A stretch of DNA of 64,000 nt from Methylobacillus flagellatus (GTDB lineage: Bacteria > Pseudomonadota > Gammaproteobacteria > Burkholderiales > Methylophilaceae), in NCBI RefSeq assembly GCF_005502435.1, contig NZ_SCOU01000001.1, forward strand, positions 1-64,000, given 5' to 3'. The notes under the pieces are model-generated. The model did no database searches. It saw nothing but the letters and a program-made list of their open reading frames with translations, and was not told the DNA's origin. Of the stretch, positions 8,016 through 16,540 are shown in pieces. Each line of letters begins with the position of its first letter. The stretch's first letter is position 1. The translations under genes and the position numbers were made by a program.

Positions 8016-10166
8016 GTGTTTAATCTGTCGCTGCTGCGTGGCGCTGTGTTGCACAGCTTGTCCCTGACCCTAGTGATGTCGCCCGGCTATGGCATCGCGG
8101 CAGAGTCGCTGCCCAGCCTGTATGAAAAAGCCGTGCAATATGACGCGCAGTACCGTGCCGCTGCGGCAGAGACCGCCGCTGACAGGGAAGAGATCAACAA
8201 GGCCGCGGCACCGTTCCGGCCCAGAGTGCAATTTACCAGCAACTACGGACGTGGCCTCACCGACCGGACTGCCGACACCCCTACCGGGGATGTGAACAGC
8301 ACGCTGAATTACACCCTGCAGAACCACGCACTGAGCATACGGCAGTCCCTGTTCAACGCCGAGGCGCGCGCAGCCTACCGCAGTACCGAAGCCTCCATCC
8401 GCAGCAGCGAGTCGCAGCTCAACAAAGAGCAGGTCAGCCTGATGACGCGGGTGGCGAACGCCTATTTCGAGTTCCTGTTCGCACAGCAACGCATCAAGGT
8501 CACCGAAGAGAAGATACGTGCAGTCAGTGCCCAGCGCGATCAGGCGCAGCGCCGCTACGACCTGGGTGAAGGCACCATCACCGAGATCAGCGAGGCCGAT
8601 ACCAACCTGGAACTGGCCGAGGTGGAGCTGGAGGATGCGCTCAACACCTTCAGTCTGCATAAGCAGACCCTGATACGCCTGACTGGCGAGCCCGTCGAGC
8701 GCGTGGCGCCGCTCAATCTGGACGTGCTGCCCACCAGCATGCCGGATGGCATGCAGCTGGCTGACTGGATCAGCCAGGCCGAAACCAATAACCCGGACAT
8801 CATCACCGGACGCCATGCGCTGGATGTGGCGCGCGAGGAAGTCAGCCGCAAGCAGGCCGGGCATTACCCTACACTGGACCTGGTCGGCGTGCGCTCCATC
8901 AGCGAGAACGACAACAACAACACGCTGGGGCTGCGCTTCGATTCCACCACGCTGGCGCTGCAGCTCAGCGTGCCCTTGTACGGCGGCGGGCTGACCAGCG
9001 CCAACGTGCGCCAGGCCGAGAGCCGCGTGATCGCCGCGCAGGCGCAACTGGACCAGCGCATGCTGGAAACGCGCAATGATGTTCAGCGTTACTACAACAC
9101 CATCCAGACCACGTTGCGCAGTATCCGGGCCTACACCCAGGCGGTGGCCAGCAGCGAAGTCGCGCTGGAAGGCACGCAGCATGGCTTTCTTGCCGGTTTG
9201 CGCTCCAATATCGACGTGCTGAATGCGCAGCAAAAAGTGTTCATGAACCGCTTGCAGCTGACCAAATCGCAGTATCTGCTGGTCAACGACCTGATCAACC
9301 TGCGTGTCACGGCGGGCGACCTGCAGGCCAGCAATGTGTCCTCGTTGCAGCGTTACTTCATGCAGACTTCCGAACCGACTACTGCCAGCCCAGCCATTCC
9401 CGGCGCTTATCGCGGGCTGGCCGTGCCGCCTGCCGATGATGGCGTGGCCGTCGATGTGGACGACAAGGCACTGTCACGGCTGCTACCGCCATCGGTCGGC
9501 AAGGCTGCTGCAAAGCCAGCCGAACTGCCGCAAGCCTTGCCTGTTGCAGAGCCAGCGGCGCTATCGGTTCAGCCGGTCAACATCGAGCCTGTCAAGGCTG
9601 AACCGCTCGCCGTGCCACAAGCTGAAAAAACAGAACAGCCTGAACTGGCACCAGTCCCTGCACCGCAGGCAGCAGAGGCACCGCAGGTAGTGGAGGTGCC
9701 GCAGGTCGCAGTATCGGAACCGGTTACCGTAGCGCCGATCGCAGTATCGCCTGCGCTAGCTGGTGAAGAGTCACAGGCGGTGTCTAGCGATGTGCCTCAG
9801 GCGCTAGAACTACCGCAGGCGGCACAAACGCCGTTCCAAGCAGATGCGCCGTTGCAAGCAGATGCGCCGCAGGCTGTTCCGGTCGAAGGGTCACAAGAAG
9901 CAGAAGCCCCGAAAGCCGCCCCCTTGGAGTCTGTGCCAGTTGTGCCGGTGGCCGTGTTGCAAGCGCTACCTGTAGAGGAAGCCGAGGCGGTATCTATCGA
10001 AGCACCGCAGGCACTAGAAGCGCCACAGGTAGTAGAAGCGCCACAAGCCGTCGCGCAGCAGGTACAGGTTCCAACAGCCAAACCGGTGCTGGCGGCACGG
10101 CAGGTGAAGGTCAGGTTGAATACGCCTGGCCATCACAGCTGGAATTCCAGTCATCTGGCATGGTGA
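8016..10166 (+). CDS. TolC-family outer-membrane channel with long Pro/Ala/Glu-rich tail
   Basis: The start is GTG at 8016, directly after the adaptor stop, with a strong AAGGAGGA ribosome site. A signal peptide ends about residue 28 (GYGIAA). Residues 30-450 form a full TolC/OEP repeat pair with coiled-coil alpha-barrel segments and the typical LTGEP and PLYGGG motifs. From about residue 455 to the end at 716 the sequence changes to a low-complexity tail built of PQ, EA, VEVPQ and ALEAPQ units, ending in an aromatic-containing HHSWNSSHLAW. Ordinary TolC proteins end near 450-490 residues, so the tail of about 260 residues is extra. It should lie in the periplasm. The gene closes the type I operon. 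Confidence 0.9.
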   Translation: MFNLSLLRGAVLHSLSLTLVMSPGYGIAAESLPSLYEKAVQYDAQYRAAAAETAADREEINKAAAPFRPRVQFTSNYGRGLTDRTADTPTGDVNSTLNYTLQNHALSIRQSLFNAEARAAYRSTEASIRSSESQLNKEQVSLMTRVANAYFEFLFAQQRIKVTEEKIRAVSAQRDQAQRRYDLGEGTITEISEADTNLELAEVELEDALNTFSLHKQTLIRLTGEPVERVAPLNLDVLPTSMPDGMQLADWISQAETNNPDIITGRHALDVAREEVSRKQAGHYPTLDLVGVRSISENDNNNTLGLRFDSTTLALQLSVPLYGGGLTSANVRQAESRVIAAQAQLDQRMLETRNDVQRYYNTIQTTLRSIRAYTQAVASSEVALEGTQHGFLAGLRSNIDVLNAQQKVFMNRLQLTKSQYLLVNDLINLRVTAGDLQASNVSSLQRYFMQTSEPTTASPAIPGAYRGLAVPPADDGVAVDVDDKALSRLLPPSVGKAAAKPAELPQALPVAEPAALSVQPVNIEPVKAEPLAVPQAEKTEQPELAPVPAPQAAEAPQVVEVPQVAVSEPVTVAPIAVSPALAGEESQAVSSDVPQALELPQAAQTPFQADAPLQADAPQAVPVEGSQEAEAPKAAPLESVPVVPVAVLQALPVEEAEAVSIEAPQALEAPQVVEAPQAVAQQVQVPTAKPVLAARQVKVRLNTPGHHSWNSSHLAW

Positions 10167-10185
10167 GCTGGTCGGCGGCTAGCGC

Positions 10186-10290
10186 TATAACTACTTGAGC
10201 TATAACTACTTGAGCTATAACTACTTGAGCTATAACTACTTGAGCTATAACTACTTGAGCTATAACTACTTGAGCCATAACTGCTTGAGT
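10186..10290. repeat. 15-bp tandem repeat, six perfect copies plus one decayed
   Basis: The unit TATAACTACTTGAGC occurs six times without change from 10186 to 10275, followed by a degenerate copy (three changes) to 10290. It lies between the convergent TolC-like and TPR glycosyltransferase genes. Every unit contains TAA and TGA stops in different frames, so it cannot be coding on the plus strand over any length. Confidence 0.97.
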
Positions 10291-10336
10291 TAACAGTGCT
10301 TAAGCTGGTGGCGGGCTGGTCCGACGCCCCTTTTCC

Positions 10337-12325
10337 CTAGCTGAGCTGACTGCCTGGCAAGCCTGCCAGGACGGTTTCCAGCTCCACCACCATGCCCGAT
10401 GCATCAAACATGGCGCGTGCGTCAGCGTTCTTCAGTCGTGCCCTGGCCTCATCCAGCACAGTTTTACTTCCCGGCAGCGCTGTCGCCTTTGCTGCATAGT
10501 CCTGCATGCCAGTGCAGATGAAGTCTGCTAAACCCGCTGTTTGCAACAAGCTGGCTGCCACCCGGCCAGCGAAGGTGTCACCCATGCAGGTCAGCACCGG
10601 CAGCCCCACAAACAGCGCATCGCTGGCCGTGGTGTGGGCGTTATAGGGCAGCGTGTCCAGGAACAGGTCGGCGCATTGCATGCGCGCCAGGTGCTGGTCT
10701 ATGGGGGCGCGTGGCGCAAAGATCAGCCGTTCAGCAGCGATGCCATGACCGGCAGCCGCTTGCAGCAGATTGGCCTTGGCCCAGCGGTTGCATTCCAGCA
10801 GCCATAGCACGCCGTGCGGAACCTGTTTGAGGATGTCCATCCACACGGCGAACATGGTCGGCGTGATCTTGAAGGTCTGGTTGAAGCAGCAGTACACAAA
10901 GGCCTGTTCAGGCAGGCCGCACTCGGCACGCGTGGGTTTGGGCGCAAGCGGGCGCTGGCTGTTGGGCTGGTAGCAGGGCAGGGTGAGCAGGTGTTCTGCG
11001 TAATCCGCCGCTGCGCTGGCGGGCGTGATGACCGCATCGCTGATCAGGTAATCGAACAGCGGGCGCCCGGCATGCGCGCCCATGGTGCCGGGGTAGCCCA
11101 GCCAGTTGATCTGCACAGGGGCCGGGCGCAGTGCGGCGATGCCGCTGCGGCTGGTTTGCGTGTAGCCGGTGAGGTCGATGAGGATGTCGATATTGTCATC
11201 GCGGATACGCTGCGCACTGGCGCGCAGGCTCAGTGGCCGGATGTCCACGAACTGGTCGAAGGCCAGTTTCAGGCGCTCACGCTCTGCACTGTGGTCGTCC
11301 GGCCCATACGAGTAGGCCAGCACTTCAAAGCGGCTGCGGTCGTGCTGCTCGATGAGGTCGGTGATCAGAAAGGCCAGCGGATGCAGACGGAAATCCGCCG
11401 ACAGATAGCCCAGCCGGATGCGTTTGCCAGCGCGGGCGTCAGCCCCCACTTGGGCGCGGCCCGCGATCAGCGGCGCTTCCTTGAGCAGGCTGCCATAGCG
11501 GTTTGCCAGCCAGTTGTCTGCGCAGCGGCGCTGTTCGGCCGCCGTCGTGCCGGGCATGGCCAGAAAAGCGAAGGGCGAGATCTGGGCCGTGGGTTCTGTG
11601 CTGACCCAATGGCGGATCTGCGCGATGTCTGGCTCCAGCCCGGCCCAGTCGCACAGATGCTGTTTCTGGTGCACCAGGTGCACACGCGCATGAAACAAGC
11701 GTGGGTTGAGCCTGAGTGCGGTTTCATAGCAGGCCACTGCCTGATCCAGTTGCCCCAGTTCGCGCAGCACATTCCCGAGGTTGTTGTGTACGTCCGCATC
11801 GTCTGGCAGGCCTTTGAGGGCACGCTGGTAGCTCAAGGCTGCCTCTGCGGGTTTGCCCAGCTCACGTTGCGCATTGCCCAGGTTGTAATGGGCGACGGCC
11901 TCGCCGGGCATGGCCTGAACCGCCTCGGCATAGCAGGCTTCCGCCTGGTCGTAGCGGCCCGCCTGATGACATTGACTGCCCAGTGCCATCAACGCCGTGC
12001 ACAGGGCGCTGCGCGTGTCGCGGTCCTGCGGCTGACGGCGTAGCAAGCGCCGGTACAGCCCGGCGGCCTCTTCAAAGCGTTGCAGATGCAGATAGACGTT
12101 GGCCAGGCTGTCCTGATAGTCGCTATTGTTGGGCGCGCTGCGTAATGCGCGCGCTATCAGCGTGGCGGCCTCGCCGTCGCGCCCGCTCTGGTGGCAGAGG
12201 ATGCCCAGCAGGTGCAGCGCATCGGCATCATCTGGCTGGCCTTGCAGCACCAGCCGGTAACAGCGTTCAGCCTCGGCCAGGCGGCCTTGCTGATGATGGT
12301 GCAAGCCTGTCTGCAGCGAGGCCAC
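10337..12325 (-). CDS. TPR protein with O-GlcNAc transferase (GT41-type) domain
   Basis: A predicted 662-residue cytosolic protein glycosyltransferase. Tetratricopeptide repeats fill about residues 1-250 (units such as AEAERCYRLVLQGQPDDADA). The C-terminal half carries the SPINDLY/OGT catalytic region with RLGYLSADFRLHPLAF, LIDLTGYTQTSRSG, VQINWLGYPGTMG, FNQTFKITP and LFLDTLPYNAHTTASDAL, which bind UDP-sugar. An upstream open frame would add about 95 residues but runs through the trhO coding sequence; the GTG at 12325, with GAAGG nine bases upstream and right behind the trhO stop, starts a clean TPR. It is next to, and convergent with, the type I secretion locus. Its protein targets are unknown. 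Confidence 0.88.
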   Translation of the reverse strand: MASLQTGLHHHQQGRLAEAERCYRLVLQGQPDDADALHLLGILCHQSGRDGEAATLIARALRSAPNNSDYQDSLANVYLHLQRFEEAAGLYRRLLRRQPQDRDTRSALCTALMALGSQCHQAGRYDQAEACYAEAVQAMPGEAVAHYNLGNAQRELGKPAEAALSYQRALKGLPDDADVHNNLGNVLRELGQLDQAVACYETALRLNPRLFHARVHLVHQKQHLCDWAGLEPDIAQIRHWVSTEPTAQISPFAFLAMPGTTAAEQRRCADNWLANRYGSLLKEAPLIAGRAQVGADARAGKRIRLGYLSADFRLHPLAFLITDLIEQHDRSRFEVLAYSYGPDDHSAERERLKLAFDQFVDIRPLSLRASAQRIRDDNIDILIDLTGYTQTSRSGIAALRPAPVQINWLGYPGTMGAHAGRPLFDYLISDAVITPASAAADYAEHLLTLPCYQPNSQRPLAPKPTRAECGLPEQAFVYCCFNQTFKITPTMFAVWMDILKQVPHGVLWLLECNRWAKANLLQAAAGHGIAAERLIFAPRAPIDQHLARMQCADLFLDTLPYNAHTTASDALFVGLPVLTCMGDTFAGRVAASLLQTAGLADFICTGMQDYAAKATALPGSKTVLDEARARLKNADARAMFDASGMVVELETVLAGLPGSQLS

Positions 12326-12330
12326 GTGGC

Positions 12331-13278
12331 TTAGCCTTCGTGCTGATGCGGTGTGTAGCGGGCGCCTATGTGCGCTGCATTGCGCTGCTCGGCCAACTCG
12401 ACCTGGCGCTGACGCTCGGCGAACGCCAGTTTCTGTTCGGGCGTGGTCTGGTCGTGGCAATGGGCGCAGCTGACGCCCAGCACATAATGCGGCGATGTTC
12501 TGTCCTCCGGACCCAGCGGGAAACGGCAGGCACGGCAGAGCTGATAGTCGCCCTGCTGCAAACCATGGCCCACCGACACACGCTCGTCGAACACAAAGCA
12601 CTCGCCTTGCCACAGGCTCTGTTCTGCGGGCACGGTCTCCAGGTAGTTGAGGATGCCGCCCTGCAGGTGATACACCTCCTCAAAGCCCTGACTGCGCAGG
12701 TAGGCGGTGGATTTCTCGCAGCGGATGCCGCCGGTGCAGAACATGGCCACCTTGGGTTTCTGCTTGAGTTCCGTGTGCTCTTTGACCCAGGCGGGCAGCT
12801 CGGTGAAGCTTTTGGTTTCCGGGTTGATGGCGCCCTGAAAGGTGCCGATGGCGACTTCGTAATCGTTGCGCGTGTCCACCAGGATCACATCCGGGTCGCT
12901 GATCAGCGCGTTCCAGTCTTCGGGTTTGACATAAGTGCCGGCCATTTCGCTGGGCTTCACTTCCGGTACGCCCAGCTTGACGATCTCCTGCTTGAGCCGC
13001 ACTTTCATGCGGTAGAACGGCATGTGTTCCGCCCAGGATTCCTTGTGCTCCAGATCGGCCAGGCGGCCTTGCCAGCTGGCATCTTCGCGCAGATAACGCA
13101 GCACGGTGTGGATTTGCTCGGGCAGCCCGGCGATGGTGCCATTGATGCCTTCTTCTGCCAGCAGCAGCGTGCCCTTGATCTGGTTCGCTACGCAGATGGC
13201 CAGCAGCGGGCCTTGCTGCTCGCGGTAATCCGGCAGGCTGACGAATTTATACAGGGCGGCGGTGAGGTACTTCGACAT
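12331..13278 (-). CDS. trhO: tRNA uridine(34) hydroxylase, rhodanese-family TrhO (YceA)
   Basis: The protein is 315 residues from MSKYL. It has an N-terminal acylphosphatase-like part with the [10 protein letters not shown] motif and a rhodanese domain with the active-site loop [16 protein letters not shown], in which the first Cys is the catalytic residue of the family. The C-terminus has two CxxC-type pairs (CRACR and CAHCH). The family forms 5-hydroxyuridine at the wobble position of tRNAs. The frame stays open upstream into the OmpA-like gene, but a terminator at 13333-13364 argues for a start at 13278 or at the in-frame ATG at 13296. The stop is followed six bases later by the TPR gene start. 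Confidence 0.93.
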   Translation of the reverse strand: MSKYLTAALYKFVSLPDYREQQGPLLAICVANQIKGTLLLAEEGINGTIAGLPEQIHTVLRYLREDASWQGRLADLEHKESWAEHMPFYRMKVRLKQEIVKLGVPEVKPSEMAGTYVKPEDWNALISDPDVILVDTRNDYEVAIGTFQGAINPETKSFTELPAWVKEHTELKQKPKVAMFCTGGIRCEKSTAYLRSQGFEEVYHLQGGILNYLETVPAEQSLWQGECFVFDERVSVGHGLQQGDYQLCRACRFPLGPEDRTSPHYVLGVSCAHCHDQTTPEQKLAFAERQRQVELAEQRNAAHIGARYTPHQHEG

Positions 13279-13332
13279 GGCAGATAGTGACGTCATCAGG
13301 CTAAAACAGGATTTTCTCACATCTTGCCGCGA

Positions 13333-13364
13333 ATAAAAAAACCGGCCATGAGGCCGGTTTTTTT
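13333..13364 (-). terminator. Bidirectional Rho-independent terminator
   Basis: An ACCGGCC/GGCCGGT stem with a short CATGA loop is flanked by an A-run on the left and a T-run on the right, so it can work in both directions. It lies just past the stop of the OmpA-family gene (minus strand) and before trhO, and probably ends the ompA-like transcript. Confidence 0.88.
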
Positions 13365-13396
13365 CAGCACGCTGATTTGTGCAGGCTAGTGACGGA

Positions 13397-14059
13397 TCAC
13401 TGTGCAGCAGGCTGTGGTTCTGCCACGTAGATCTCCACACGGCGGTTCATGGCACGGTTGGCTGGCGTGTCGTTGGCGGCGACCGGCTCGCGCGAGCCAC
13501 GGCCATCGATACTGACGCGCGAGGTGGCCACGCCACGGCTGCTCAGGTAGTCACGCACGCTGGCGGCGCGGTTCACCGACAGCGGGTTGTTGATGGCGTC
13601 GTTGCCCGAGCTGTCGGTGTGGCCGATGACGGTGACGGTGGCAGCCGGGTTGCTGTTCAGGCCGTTGGCAAAATTGTCCAGGATGGGACGGAAGTTGGAT
13701 TTGATGTCAGCGCGACCGGAGTCGAACGAGATGTCGCTGGGGATATCCAGTTTGAGCTGGTTATCTGCCGTTTGCGACACTTGCACGCCAGTACCGGCGG
13801 TGGCTTCTTCCATCTGGCGCTTCTGCTCCTGCATGCGCTTGGACCAGATGTTGCCACCCACGCCACCCGCTACGCCACCGACGGCCGCGCCGATGGCGGC
13901 CCCTTTGGAACCGCCGGCAACTGCGCCGACCACAGCACCGGCGACAGCGCCGATACCGGCACCCTTGGCGGTGCCCTTTTGTGTTTCAGTCATATTGGCA
14001 CAACCGCTGATAGTAAAGGCAACAGCAGCGGCAATGACGGTAAGTTGAGTGCGCATCAT
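13397..14059 (-). CDS. OmpA-family lipoprotein with glycine-zipper segment (YiaD-like)
   Basis: A 220-residue predicted outer-membrane-anchored peptidoglycan-binding protein. It has a lipoprotein signal with lipobox ISGC near residue 20, a glycine-zipper stretch with repeated GA/GG (about 32-70), a short charged helix, then an OmpA C-like domain containing [34 protein letters not shown] and NRRVEIYV. These bind diaminopimelate in peptidoglycan. The start ATG (a second ATG follows immediately) has a good AAGGAGA site. The architecture matches E. coli YiaD. It is probably transcribed alone, since a terminator follows. Confidence 0.9.
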   Translation of the reverse strand: MMRTQLTVIAAAVAFTISGCANMTETQKGTAKGAGIGAVAGAVVGAVAGGSKGAAIGAAVGGVAGGVGGNIWSKRMQEQKRQMEEATAGTGVQVSQTADNQLKLDIPSDISFDSGRADIKSNFRPILDNFANGLNSNPAATVTVIGHTDSSGNDAINNPLSVNRAASVRDYLSSRGVATSRVSIDGRGSREPVAANDTPANRAMNRRVEIYVAEPQPAAQ

Positions 14060-14231
14060 GTAATTCTCCTTGAGTGTAACAACCCCGTTCGATTAAAGAC
14101 TCCGCCTGTCGCCTGATCCTCGTCTTGCTTGTTATTTCCGGCGTACTGGACGCGGGAGGGGGCGATGGGCGTGAGGTATTTCTGCACAGGCCGCGAGGCC
14201 CATGCTGTAAATCTTGTTAGCGTGAATCCAA

Positions 14232-15017
14232 CTACTTGTCTGACGACTTCAGATCGCGTTCCCAGGCATTGCCATACACCTTGCCGTTACGAGACAGGAT
14301 GAACATCTGGTACATGCTGGTCACCCACATGAAGGTGGAGGCCACGCTGTAGCCTACGCCGCCTATGATGGTCAGCCAGGCAAAGCCAGGATGCAGCTTG
14401 GTCAGCCACCAGGATAGTACGTCCAGGATCAGGAACGCGAACGGCATGGCGATGGCCAGCGTCTTCAGCCACAGCGGTACGTTGACGGCAAAGCTGAAGA
14501 TGAACGCCATGAAGAAGAAGATGAAGGCGATGCCGAACAAGTGGATGTGCGACACACGGGTCAGGTTCTGCAAACTGGCGCCTTCGTTGATGGCCGCCAC
14601 TTTTTTGACATCTTCATAGTTGTTGAAGTTGGGGATGCCGGGGATGTTGCCGTGGCACATCACACAGTGCTGCGCGAACACGCCCTTGAAGTGCGGTTCC
14701 CACTGCTCTTCCGGTGCGCCTTCACGTGCCCATTTGATGATCTCCAGCTTCACTTCCGCCGGTGCCTTGTCCTTCATCGAGCCATTCAGCTTGCTCTCGA
14801 TGGTGGTGTCATTGCGGTTGCCGTAATAGCTGTAGACGATGTCGTCCTTGGACAAGCCCAGTTTGCCATCGGCCATGCCGTGCGTGAGCATGATCTGCAG
14901 ACCGGCCATGCACAGGCCGACCCCGATCACCAGCAGATAGCCTGCGAACAGGGCCTTGAGCGGTGTGGGCAGGTTGGGCAGGTTGAGCCAGGTCATATTG
15001 GATGGGGTGATGTTCAT
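14232..15017 (-). CDS. Membrane protein with a c-type cytochrome (CxxCH) motif
   Basis: About 261 residues from MNITPSN; an upstream in-frame start exists but its extra residues look non-coding. One transmembrane helix lies at about residues 23-42, then a hydrophilic segment of about 100 residues with a single haem-binding CVMCH near 115, then about four helices (from HLFGIAFIFFFMAF to the C-terminus) with several His residues. The haem would face the periplasm. It is a membrane-tethered monohaem cytochrome and could take part in electron transfer, but I do not recognise its specific family or partner. No oxidase genes lie nearby. Confidence 0.7.
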   Translation of the reverse strand: MNITPSNMTWLNLPNLPTPLKALFAGYLLVIGVGLCMAGLQIMLTHGMADGKLGLSKDDIVYSYYGNRNDTTIESKLNGSMKDKAPAEVKLEIIKWAREGAPEEQWEPHFKGVFAQHCVMCHGNIPGIPNFNNYEDVKKVAAINEGASLQNLTRVSHIHLFGIAFIFFFMAFIFSFAVNVPLWLKTLAIAMPFAFLILDVLSWWLTKLHPGFAWLTIIGGVGYSVASTFMWVTSMYQMFILSRNGKVYGNAWERDLKSSDK

Positions 15018-15230
15018 GGGTTTTCTCGGTTCCTCAAACGTGATGGCAAGTGTCGGCTGCCTGCGATGGGCACGCAATCTGCAGCGCGACTAACCAAGCG
15101 TGACAGCCGATAGCGCTATTTTAGTCCAGGATGCGAATAACAGGTGACAGCATCATGAATTCAGCTGTGCTGACGGTATGCCAGAATCTGCTAATTAAGA
15201 CCAGACTTCCCTGCGTTGGTGCCTGGGCGC

Positions 15231-16520
15231 TTATCGGTCGCGCTCGTTTTGGCTGATATTGCTGGTATTGATATCGCCTGCGCTCACCTCGTCAAACTCG
15301 GCAGGCGTGCTGGCGCGCGTCCATGGGCGTCGCTGTATGCCGGTCACGCGGCCTGCGTGCATGCGGTAACGGCAGTGCGCCCAGTGCACCTGGCGCACCT
15401 GCAGGCTGCCGAGGATAGCCAGCAGATGCAGACTGTGCAGCAAGGGCAGTAACAGCGGCGCCAGCGTGAACAGAGCGACTGTCTGCGGCTTTTGTACGGC
15501 ATCTGCAATGCCCGCCTTGCGCGCCCAGACTATCCTGGCCCGGTTGACCAGCAGGCCGAGCAGCAAGAACAGCAGCAGGGCCAGCAGGCCCATGCCTGAA
15601 CGCGTGGCCAGCCAGAATATGCACAGTGTCGTCAGCAGATTGAGGGCGGTGGTCAGCAGCGCGGCCAGCCAGAGTTGCGGTCTATACAGCCGCAGCATCT
15701 GGTATTGACGGCGCATGAACCCCATCAGGCTGAAAACATCGTGATGAAACGGCGTGTGCACCAGCACCGCACTGCGGAACAGCAGCTTTAGGCCATGCTG
15801 GCGCGCATAAGTGGCAATAGCGAGGTCATCCGACAATTCCTCACGCAGACGGCCAGGCAAGTCCAGTTGCGCGATGAGCTCACGCCGCATGGCGAGCGAG
15901 CCGCCCCAGGCCAGCCAGTAGCGCTTGAGTTTGGGCATGCTGGCGATGGCGCGGTCTATCCAGCTGCCTGCCAGGCTGGCCGGGTGATGGTCAGTGGGTA
16001 CGGGCCAGCGATAGCCGGTGACCAAGTCGGCAGCGTTGTTCTGCAAAGGGCGCAGCAGATGCCCCAGCCAGTCGGGGCTGGGCAGTATGTCCGCATCGGC
16101 AAGCACCACATACGGCGTGTGGTCGTGCTGCAGGCTTTGCAGCGCGACGGCCAGATTGTGTGATTTCTGACTGCACCGTTCGGCTTCACCGGCCACCAGC
16201 ACGCTTATGGCTAATGGGCTGCTGTCGATCAGCGCTTGTAGGCGTGCATAGGCCGGGTCATGGACAGACTCCACCACGAACAGGATGCGCTGTGGCGCGC
16301 AGCGCTGTGCCTGCAAGGCGGCATGCAGTGGCAACAGGTTGGGCAGCGTACCACTGGCCGCGATGATGAGCAGTGCGGAAGCCTCGACCGGTTCGGACAG
16401 GGCCGGTGTGCGGCGACGCAAGGCGCGCGCGCTCCACAGGCAGAACAGCTGGCTGGCGATGGCGATGCACGCGCCTGCCCAGGCCAGCTTGTCCGCTGCC
16501 AACCAGTCAGTCAGGTTCAT
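15231..16520 (-). CDS. Membrane glycosyltransferase, GT2/GT21-like
   Basis: A 429-residue protein with an N-terminal hydrophobic anchor (about residues 14-32), a glycosyltransferase domain with VLADADILPSPDW (DxD), a central WGGSLAMRR, ELSDDLAIA and the RRQYQMLR box, then three or four C-terminal transmembrane helices. This order of D-D-D-QxxRW-type motifs is that of ceramide glucosyltransferase-like and hopanoid (HpnI-type) glycosyltransferases acting on lipids at the inner membrane. The acceptor cannot be read from the sequence. It follows the hydrolase-like gene by 20 bases and may share its transcript. Confidence 0.75.
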   Translation of the reverse strand: MNLTDWLAADKLAWAGACIAIASQLFCLWSARALRRRTPALSEPVEASALLIIAASGTLPNLLPLHAALQAQRCAPQRILFVVESVHDPAYARLQALIDSSPLAISVLVAGEAERCSQKSHNLAVALQSLQHDHTPYVVLADADILPSPDWLGHLLRPLQNNAADLVTGYRWPVPTDHHPASLAGSWIDRAIASMPKLKRYWLAWGGSLAMRRELIAQLDLPGRLREELSDDLAIATYARQHGLKLLFRSAVLVHTPFHHDVFSLMGFMRRQYQMLRLYRPQLWLAALLTTALNLLTTLCIFWLATRSGMGLLALLLFLLLGLLVNRARIVWARKAGIADAVQKPQTVALFTLAPLLLPLLHSLHLLAILGSLQVRQVHWAHCRYRMHAGRVTGIQRRPWTRASTPAEFDEVSAGDINTSNISQNERDR

Positions 16521-16540
16521 GGCTGGTTATGCTTTGCTGG

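Noticed and set aside
10186-10290. Possible CRISPR array
   Set aside because: The 15-bp units are contiguous with no spacers and no cas genes are near.
10814-12043. Long plus-strand open frame of 409 codons
   Set aside because: It lies fully antisense to the TPR/O-GlcNAc-transferase gene, whose motifs are unmistakable; the frame has no domain or ribosome site.
12326-12613. N-terminal extension of the TPR glycosyltransferase by about 95 residues
   Set aside because: The extension is entirely within trhO in another frame and has no TPR character; a GTG with a ribosome site at 12325 starts a clean repeat.
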